Shown here one piece after another: positions 58,304 to 64,000 of a DNA stretch of 64,000 bases; position 1 is the first letter of the stretch, and every line of letters starts with the position of its first letter. A program made the position numbers and the translations under genes. Source of the stretch: Janthinobacterium sp. TB1-E2 (GTDB lineage Bacteria; Pseudomonadota; Gammaproteobacteria; Burkholderiales; Burkholderiaceae_D); assembly GCF_036885605.1 (NCBI RefSeq), contig NZ_CP142523.1, positions 372,001 through 436,000 of the forward strand. The letters run 5' to 3'. The notes below the pieces were generated by a model that saw only the letters and a program-made list of their open reading frames with translations, made no database searches and was not told where the DNA came from.

Positions 58304-59455
58304 ATGAGAGCGCCGGCAAGCAAGCCAACCATCCTGGTGGTCGACGACACGCCAGACAATATCGACCTGTTGCGCGCGGTGCTGGAAGACGACTACCGCA
58401 CCAAGATCGCCGTCAATGGCGAGCGCGCCCTGAAGATCGCCGCCGGCAGCGACCAGCCCGACCTGATCCTGCTCGACATCATGATGCCGGGCATGAGCGG
58501 CTACGACGTGTGCCGCGCGCTGAAGGCCGATCCCGCCACGGCCGGCATCCCCGTGATTTTCGTCACGGCCATGAGCGAAGTAGCGGACGAGCAGCTGGGC
58601 CTGGCCCTGGGCGCCGTCGACTACATCACCAAGCCGATCTCGGCGCCCATCGTGCTGGCGCGCATCAGGACGCAGCTGGCGATGAAGCAGATGCAGGATT
58701 TCCTGCGCGACCAGAACCAGTACCTGGAAACGGAAGTGGAGCGCCGCGTGCAGGAAGTGGCGGCGCTGCAGGACGTCACCATCCACGCCATGGCCTCGCT
58801 GGCCGAGACGCGCGACAGCGAGACGGGCAACCATATCCGCCGCACCTCGCACTACCTGAAGGCGCTGGCCGAGAAGGTGCGCGGCTTGCCGCGTTTCCGC
58901 GATTTTTTGACGGACAAGAATATTGAACTGCTGTTCAAGACGGCGCCGCTGCACGACATCGGCAAGGTGGGCATTCCCGACCATATCCTGCTCAAGCCCG
59001 GACGTTTCGAGCCGCACGAAATGGCCATCATGAAGACGCACACCACCCTGGGACGCGACGCCATCCTGGCGGCCGAGCACGAGCTGGGCATCGAAGTCGA
59101 TTTCCTCAAGTACGCGAAAGAGATCGCCTACAGCCACCACGAGAAATGGGATGGCAGCGGCTACCCGCAAGGGTTGGCTGGCGAAGACATCCCGATTTCG
59201 GCGCGCCTGATGGCGCTGGCCGATGTGTACGATGCCCTGATCAGCCGGCGCATCTACAAGCAGGGCATGGACCATGCGCAGGCCGTGCGGATCATCGTCG
59301 AAGGACGCGGTTCGCATTTCGACGCCGAGATCGTCGACGCCTTTTTGCAGATCCAGGACCAGTTCATCGCCATCTCCCACCGCTATGCCGACGGCGTATG
59401 CGAGATCGCCGACAAGCAACGGCAGATCGCGCCCTACACCGGCAACATCAGCTGA
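58304..59455 (+). CDS. Response regulator with HD-GYP domain (c-di-GMP phosphodiesterase)
   Basis: 383 residues. Receiver domain with phosphorylation site D58 (ILLDIMMPGM); coiled linker; HD-GYP domain with HDIGKVGIPD, HHEKWDGSGYPQGL (GYP) and ALADVYDAL. Predicted to hydrolyse cyclic-di-GMP when phosphorylated. 31 bases after the hybrid kinase. Its last eight bases overlap the convergent esterase gene. Confidence 0.92.
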   Translation: MRAPASKPTILVVDDTPDNIDLLRAVLEDDYRTKIAVNGERALKIAAGSDQPDLILLDIMMPGMSGYDVCRALKADPATAGIPVIFVTAMSEVADEQLGLALGAVDYITKPISAPIVLARIRTQLAMKQMQDFLRDQNQYLETEVERRVQEVAALQDVTIHAMASLAETRDSETGNHIRRTSHYLKALAEKVRGLPRFRDFLTDKNIELLFKTAPLHDIGKVGIPDHILLKPGRFEPHEMAIMKTHTTLGRDAILAAEHELGIEVDFLKYAKEIAYSHHEKWDGSGYPQGLAGEDIPISARLMALADVYDALISRRIYKQGMDHAQAVRIIVEGRGSHFDAEIVDAFLQIQDQFIAISHRYADGVCEIADKQRQIAPYTGNIS

Positions 59456-60722
59456 CGGTCTTGAAGAAGCGCAGCATCTCGCGGCTGGCGTCCGGTCCTT
59501 TTCCATCCGTATAGCTGCCGTTATCGCTGCCGCCGGACCAGGCATGGCCGGCGCCGTGGATGACCCAGTGCTCGCCCAGCGGCGAGCCATCGGCCTGGCT
59601 GTGCGTGGTACGCGTGTAGCGGTGGCCATTCGGCACGCTGCCGTCGATGGAAGCGGCTTTGGCCGCCTTGCCGCCCGCCTGGCTGCGCACGCCCTGGGCG
59701 ATCAGTTCATCGCCATTGCGCGGGTTGACGGTGGTGTCGCGGTCGCCGTGAAAAACGATGATGGGCACGCCGCCGGCCGGCGCCTTGCGCTGGGCATTGG
59801 GCATGGCGCCGCCCTTCATGGCTGCCAGCGCCGACGGCAAGTCCTGCGCCGAAGCGAAGGGCAAGCCCGAATGCACGCCGACGGCGGCAAACAAATCCGG
59901 GTACAAGGTGCCGACGATGACGGCCATGGCGCCGCCCGCCGACAGGCCGGCAACGAACACTTCGCGTTCATTGACCGGGTATTCGTCGATCACTTGCTGC
60001 GCGATGCCGGCGATCAGCGACGGTTCGCCCTGGTCGCGCTGCTGGTCGATGGCGTTGAACCAGTTCCAGCAGCGCGAACTGTTGGCGCCCTGCGTCTGCG
60101 CCGGATAGACGACAAAGCATTCCTTCTCTTCGGCCAGCGCATTCATCTGCGTGCCGGCGGCGAAGTCGTCGGGATTTTGCGTACAGCCGTGCAGCATCAC
60201 GATCAGCGGCATGGCCTGGCCGTGATAGCTGCTGGGGATATACAGTTTGTACGAGCGCGTGCCAGCATGGTTGCGGTACACGCCGTCGATGAATTGCGCG
60301 CCAGCGGGGATCTCCACCGGCGTGGCGGCTGGCGCATTGAAACCGGGCGGGTGGAAGTTCGGCAGCTCGAAGCTGGGCATGTCGAAGCTGTGCTGGCCCA
60401 GGCCGGCCGGCACGCCCAGGCGCGACATGAAATCCTGCGCGAAGTCCTGCGCCACCTGTGCGGGCGTGGGTGGCGCGGCAGGCGTCTCTGGTGCGGCGGC
60501 GGCTTGCGGCTGCTCGGCTCTGGCTTGCGGCGCAGGTGGCGGATTAATGTCGCGCATCGGTTGCGGTGGCGGCGTTTGCGTGACGGCCGCCTGCGGCGCC
60601 AGGCCGGCGGCGGACAGCGCTTGCTGGATCGCCTCGGTGGCGGCGGCGGGACCGCTGCCCATCAGGTTGCGGGTTGCGGCGCGCATCTGCGCCAGCATGT
60701 TGAGAGGTAGTTTCATGACCAT
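59448..60722 (-). CDS. PHB-depolymerase-family esterase with long Ala/Pro-rich N-terminus
   Basis: 424 residues. Residues 40-110 are low-complexity Ala/Pro/Gln; the catalytic domain has LIVMLHGCTQNPDDFAAGTQ (oxyanion), the nucleophile in GLSAGGAMA, Asp in FHGDRDTTV and His in GAGHAWSGG. CWNW is a family motif. No export signal is visible, so it may act in the cytosol on PHB granules; the N-terminus could bind granules. The upstream RHH gene probably belongs with it. Confidence 0.83.
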   Translation of the reverse strand: MVMKLPLNMLAQMRAATRNLMGSGPAAATEAIQQALSAAGLAPQAAVTQTPPPQPMRDINPPPAPQARAEQPQAAAAPETPAAPPTPAQVAQDFAQDFMSRLGVPAGLGQHSFDMPSFELPNFHPPGFNAPAATPVEIPAGAQFIDGVYRNHAGTRSYKLYIPSSYHGQAMPLIVMLHGCTQNPDDFAAGTQMNALAEEKECFVVYPAQTQGANSSRCWNWFNAIDQQRDQGEPSLIAGIAQQVIDEYPVNEREVFVAGLSAGGAMAVIVGTLYPDLFAAVGVHSGLPFASAQDLPSALAAMKGGAMPNAQRKAPAGGVPIIVFHGDRDTTVNPRNGDELIAQGVRSQAGGKAAKAASIDGSVPNGHRYTRTTHSQADGSPLGEHWVIHGAGHAWSGGSDNGSYTDGKGPDASREMLRFFKTVS

Positions 60723-60770
60723 CCTTAACGGTGCAGCGCATCGGCCGGGTCATCGCCGCGAACCAATACG

Positions 60771-61184
60771 CTAGTGAATTCGCCCTGCGAGCGCCGTCTT
60801 GACGACGGTGCTGGCGTGCAGGGCACCTAATACGAAAATCGACTCGATGGTGGCCAGTGCCAGTTCCACGGAGACGTCGCTGGCGATGCTGGCCAGTCCC
60901 AGCACCTGTATCTGCAGGCGCTGGCCGGCTGCCTGGATCGCCTCCAGGTCGGCGCGCGAGTAATGCTGCATGCCCAATACCAGGCTTTTACGGGCGACGG
61001 TTTGTTTCACCACGTCGGCGTGCGTACCCAGCTGGTTGCGTATGGCCGTACGGATCAGATCCGTACGGTTGGAATAAAATCCCTCCTGGACCAGCAGATC
61101 GATCTGCCCCAGGTCGATCAAGCCGAGGTTGATCGTGATTTTCTCGGATTCCCCAATTTTGGGCTTGCTGTCTTGCTTGGCCAT
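60771..61184 (-). CDS. Ribbon-helix-helix (CopG-like) regulator
   Basis: 137 residues from the ATG at 61184, preceded by GGAGAG. KITINLGLIDLGQIDLLVQE followed by FYSNRTDLIRTAIRNQL gives the beta-helix-helix DNA-binding fold; the rest is alanine-rich and unlike known effector domains. It lies 48 bases upstream of the esterase on the same strand, so it may autoregulate the pair. Confidence 0.78.
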   Translation of the reverse strand: MAKQDSKPKIGESEKITINLGLIDLGQIDLLVQEGFYSNRTDLIRTAIRNQLGTHADVVKQTVARKSLVLGMQHYSRADLEAIQAAGQRLQIQVLGLASIASDVSVELALATIESIFVLGALHASTVVKTALAGRIH

Positions 61185-61462
61185 ATCTCTCCAAAAACTC
61201 CACGTGGCATCCAATTGCCATCTGTATGGATGGTAGTATAGTTGTGTAATATCTCAAGTCAAGCAGGATCTGGCCTGCTCATGTTGTAGGACGGGTACCC
61301 GCAGAGTGAGAATGCAGCGCAAAATAAATTTCCCGAAGATGCGTTTTTGATCATTTTTATTCTGGAAAATATATCCACAGAAATATTGCATGCCGACGCC
61401 GCCGACTCGCCGGCGCCGTTTCGCGGCATAATGAAAGCCTTCACGTTTACCGATGCCGCTCC

Positions 61463-61696
61463 ATGATGGTCGCCAACCCACCTCCGCCAGCCGTTCCGCT
61501 TCCCTTGCCGTCGCCGGTACCGTCGCCCTGCGTCAGCCTGTGCAAGATGAACCGCAACAGCGGCTTGTGCGAAGGCTGTTTGCGCACGCTCGACGAGATC
61601 ATTGCCTGGAGCAAGGCCGACGACGACTTCAAGCGCGCCGTGTGGGCCGAATTGCCAGGACGCGAATCCCTGCTCGATTTCGAGCCCGACTACTGA
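61463..61696 (+). CDS. DUF1289 family protein
   Basis: 77 residues. After a Pro-rich start it has SPCVSLCKMN and LCEGCLRTLDEI with W near 48, the family cysteine pattern (four Cys, probably metal-binding). The ATG may be 61463 or 61466. Seven bases before the MBL-fold gene, so one operon. Confidence 0.85.
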   Translation: MMVANPPPPAVPLPLPSPVPSPCVSLCKMNRNSGLCEGCLRTLDEIIAWSKADDDFKRAVWAELPGRESLLDFEPDY

Positions 61697-61703
61697 GGAA
61701 GCC

Positions 61704-62627
61704 ATGCCGCGATCGCCAGCGCTGTTCCCCGATGCCATGCAGGTGTTCGAACGCGGCTGGCTCTCGTCGAACAACATCCTGTTCCTGGGCCGGGACGACA
61801 CGGCCCTGATCGACAGCGGCTATGTCACGCATGCGCCGCAAACCCTGGCCCTGCTGCGCCATAGCCTTGCTGGCCGTCCGCTGGACCGCCTGTTCAACAC
61901 CCACCTGCACTCCGACCATTGCGGCGGCAACGCGCTGCTGCAAGAGGAATACGGCTGCCATACGGCCATTCCCGTGTCGGAAGCGGACAAGGTGCGCGCC
62001 TGGGATGTCGATGCCCTGAGTTTCCAGGCCACGGGCCAGCAATGTCCGCGCTTCGGCTTTGACGCCACCGTCTCGCCCGGCGACACGTTGACCTTGGCCG
62101 ACATGCGCTGGCAAGCGCTGGGCGCGCCGGGCCATGATCCGCACTCGCTGATTTTTTACTGCGCTGACGAGGGCATCCTGATCTCCGCCGACGCGCTGTG
62201 GGAAAACGGCTTTGGCGTGATCTTCCCCGAACTCGATGGCGGCTCCGGCTTTCCTGAAGCGCGCGCCACCCTGGACTTGATCGCCGGCCTGGATGTGCGT
62301 GTGGTGATCCCCGGCCATGGGCGGCCGTTCCAGGATACGGACGGCGCTTTGCAGCGCGCCTATTCTCGCCTCGATTACCTGGCGTCCGATCCCGTGCGCA
62401 ATGCGCAGAACGCCGTGAAAGTGCTGCTGAAATTCCTGCTGCTTGAACGCCAGCGCATCGCCCTCGCCGAGATACCGGCCCTGCTGCGCGGCATGCCCGT
62501 CTTCGAAGAGGCGAACCGGCGCTTCCTGCGCCAGGAGGCGGCCGCGCTGGCCGAGTGGGCCGTTTCCCAATTGATGAGGGCCACGGCGGCACGCGTCGAG
62601 GGTGAGTACTTGCTTAATGAGGGTTGA
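61704..62627 (+). CDS. MBL-fold metallo-hydrolase
   Basis: 307 residues from the ATG at 61704 (GAGGA upstream). Metal motif NTHLHSDHCGGN, then APGHDPHSLIF, DALWENGFG and IPGHGRPF give a complete binuclear site. Substrate unknown. The C-terminal helices resemble those of CoA- or lactone-active members. Confidence 0.87.
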   Translation: MPRSPALFPDAMQVFERGWLSSNNILFLGRDDTALIDSGYVTHAPQTLALLRHSLAGRPLDRLFNTHLHSDHCGGNALLQEEYGCHTAIPVSEADKVRAWDVDALSFQATGQQCPRFGFDATVSPGDTLTLADMRWQALGAPGHDPHSLIFYCADEGILISADALWENGFGVIFPELDGGSGFPEARATLDLIAGLDVRVVIPGHGRPFQDTDGALQRAYSRLDYLASDPVRNAQNAVKVLLKFLLLERQRIALAEIPALLRGMPVFEEANRRFLRQEAAALAEWAVSQLMRATAARVEGEYLLNEG

Positions 62628-62725
62628 GGAGTAGGCGTGATAAATTCAGCACGATCGTACTTTTTCTGAACTATAATCAAGCTCAGTGTGTTTCTCATCC
62701 CGATCAACTTTCCAGCGAGTCCGCC

Positions 62726-63679
62726 ATGGCATTGCCTGTTGCGTTGCAAAACCTCTCCTTACCCGTTATCGCTTCGCCGATGTTCATCGCCAGTGGCCCG
62801 GCCCTCGTCGCGGCGCAGTGCAAGGCCGGCATCGTCGGTTCCTTCCCGGCCCTGAACGCGCGTCCCGCTGAATTGCTCGACACGTGGCTCACGGAGCTGC
62901 AGGCCGAACTGGCCGCCTTCCAGGCCGCCAATCCGGACAAGAAAGTCGGGCCGATCGCCGTCAACCAGATCGTGCACCAGTCGAACGACCGCCTCGCGCA
63001 TGACGTGGAAGTGTGCGTCAAACACCAGATCCCCATCATCATTTCCTCGCTGCGCGCGCCACCCAAGGAAATGCTCGACGCCATCCACAGCTATGGCGGC
63101 ATCGTGCTGCATGACGTGATCTCGATCCGTCACGCGAAAAAGGCGCTGGAAGCCGGTGTCGATGGCTTGATCCTGGTGGCCAGCGGCGCCGGCGGCCACG
63201 CGGGCACCCTGTCGCCATTCGCGCTGGTGGGCGAAGTGCGCAAATTCTTCGACGGTCCGCTGGCCCTGTCCGGCTCCATCGCCACGGGCGACGCCGTACT
63301 GGCCGCGCAAGCGATGGGCGCCGACTTCGCCTACATCGGCTCGCGCTGGCTGGCAACCAAGGAATCGAACGTCAGCGACGGCTACCGCGACGCCATCGTC
63401 GATTCCAGCGCGGCCGACATCGTCTACACGAACCTGTTTACTGGCGTGCACGGCAATTACCTGAAAAAATCGATCGAAGCGGCCGGACTCGATCCGGAAG
63501 CCCTGCCCGAAGCGGACAAGAGCGCGATGAATTTCGGCTCGGGCAGCGCCAAGGCCTGGCGCGACATCTGGGGCGCGGGCCAGGGCGTGGGCTTGATGGA
63601 TGACGTGCCGAGCGTGGAAGAGATGGTGGCGCGCCTGAAAGCCGAATACGATGCGGCGCGCGCGCGGTTGAAGCTGTAA
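62726..63679 (+). CDS. Nitronate monooxygenase / 2-nitropropane dioxygenase-like flavoprotein
   Basis: 317 residues, FMN-dependent TIM barrel. ASPMFIASGPALVAAQCKAG at the N-terminus, VASGAGGHAGTLSPFALV (catalytic His, phosphate binding) and GADFAYIGSRWLAT. Oxidises alkyl nitronates; some members act on other substrates. The start at 62726 removes 34 residues without family similarity. A TATAAT lies at 62672-62677 without a clear -35. Confidence 0.87.
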   Translation: MALPVALQNLSLPVIASPMFIASGPALVAAQCKAGIVGSFPALNARPAELLDTWLTELQAELAAFQAANPDKKVGPIAVNQIVHQSNDRLAHDVEVCVKHQIPIIISSLRAPPKEMLDAIHSYGGIVLHDVISIRHAKKALEAGVDGLILVASGAGGHAGTLSPFALVGEVRKFFDGPLALSGSIATGDAVLAAQAMGADFAYIGSRWLATKESNVSDGYRDAIVDSSAADIVYTNLFTGVHGNYLKKSIEAAGLDPEALPEADKSAMNFGSGSAKAWRDIWGAGQGVGLMDDVPSVEEMVARLKAEYDAARARLKL

Positions 63680-63690
63680 CGCTGGTGGTA

Positions 63691-63727
63691 GTTGTCGGAT
63701 TACGGCCTTTGGCCTAATCCGACCTAC
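63691..63727. repeat. REP-like palindrome (left member of a pair)
   Basis: GTTGTCGGATTACGGCC...GGCCTAATCCGACCTAC. Inverted relative to the copy at 63742, so the pair forms a REPIN-like unit. Confidence 0.85.
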
Positions 63728-63741
63728 GCCGCCGGGCAGTG

Positions 63742-63778
63742 GTAGGTCGGATTAGCGCGCAGCGCGTAATCCGACAAC
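63742..63778. repeat. REP-like palindrome (right member of a pair)
   Basis: GTAGGTCGGATTAGCGCGC...GCGCGTAATCCGACAAC, the closest copy in the window to the common REP consensus. It lies in the convergent gap before the phosphoribosyltransferase gene. Confidence 0.88.
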
Positions 63779-63785
63779 ACCTCCA

Positions 63786-64000
63786 TCACTCCTGCTTCAG
63801 ATCCTCAGGCTTGATGGCCCACAGCCCCGGCAGGTTGCGCCAGTAGCCATACGCATCCATGCCGAAGCCGACGACGAAACGGTTCGGGATGACCAGGCCG
63901 ACGATGTCGGCTTGCACAGGCTTTTTCTTACCGATGGCCTTGTCGGCGAACACGGCCAGGATCACTTCCGAAGCACCCATGTCCAGCAAGCGCTGCTTGA
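63786..64000 (-). CDS. Hypoxanthine phosphoribosyltransferase-type protein, C-terminal part (5' end outside window)
   Basis: The visible end reads ADIVGLVIPNRFVVGFGMDA and YGYWRNLPGLWAIKPEDL, the conserved end of the purine phosphoribosyltransferase fold. The frame runs to the right edge, so the ATG at 63989 is internal. Salvages hypoxanthine and guanine to nucleotides. Confidence 0.82.
   Translation of the reverse strand, partial: KQRLLDMGASEVILAVFADKAIGKKKPVQADIVGLVIPNRFVVGFGMDAYGYWRNLPGLWAIKPEDLKQE

Overview
The window looks like part of the main chromosome of a GC-rich betaproteobacterium, most likely Oxalobacteraceae and Janthinobacterium-like. This is judged from recalled protein similarity, from the order mnmG-rsmG-parA-parB-atpIBEFHAGDC, and from several polyhydroxybutyrate hydrolases; no database search was possible. 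It carries no rRNA operon, CRISPR array, insertion sequence or prophage that I can see. The partition locus and three copies of one parS 14-mer place it near the chromosome origin, but I found no convincing oriC.

Layout. 1-4.4 kb: the C-terminal part of a 3-hydroxybutyrate oligomer hydrolase, then leftward genes for an EAL protein, an iron-type alcohol dehydrogenase, a lone NuoA and a guanidinium exporter behind a two-hairpin guanidine-II (mini-ykkC) riboswitch. 4.4-8.9 kb: mnmG, rsmG, a 9-bp periodic AT-rich array, parA, parB. 9.1-16.3 kb: the complete F1Fo ATP synthase operon with a clear promoter, an inter-cistronic hairpin before atpC and a UUCG-type terminator. 16.3-17.6 kb: rsgA behind a structured leader with a 12-codon ORF.

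17.7-25 kb: a divergent two-operon module. Leftward: DUF350 protein, SPFH protein, DUF4178 protein, a 56-residue Ser/Gly-rich membrane protein, SpeD and a lipoprotein. Rightward: a membrane-embedded spermidine-synthase-like aminopropyltransferase and a Tat-type FAD amine-oxidase-like protein. Together these suggest membrane-linked aminopropyl chemistry with an unknown product. This is the best candidate for a poorly described system here.

25-43.8 kb: a large aldose supercluster. One ABC importer (chvE-gguA-gguB) points left; to its right are Weimberg-pathway genes (xylX, xylB, xylD), a xylose importer (xylFGH), its regulator XylR, a GalM-like protein, and a De Ley-Doudoroff set (dgoK, an L-arabinonate/galactonate-type dehydratase, an SMP-30 lactonase, a KDPGal aldolase). 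The 2-ketoglutarate semialdehyde dehydrogenase expected for Weimberg flux is not recognisable; the nearest aldehyde dehydrogenase is GabD.

43.8-64 kb: mixed housekeeping and accessory genes: CoA-binding protein and PPK2, gabD, two PHB-depolymerase-like esterases, glutathione peroxidase, a PabB-PabC fusion, slmA, a HAD nucleotidase, a TraB/GumN protein, tRNA-Thr(GGU), argB, a hybrid histidine kinase with an HD-GYP partner, a metallo-beta-lactamase-fold hydrolase, a nitronate monooxygenase-like enzyme and the end of a phosphoribosyltransferase gene. Intergenic repeats recur: REP-like palindromes, three 111-123 bp elements whose stems differ in sequence but stay paired, and a 111-bp tandem pair.
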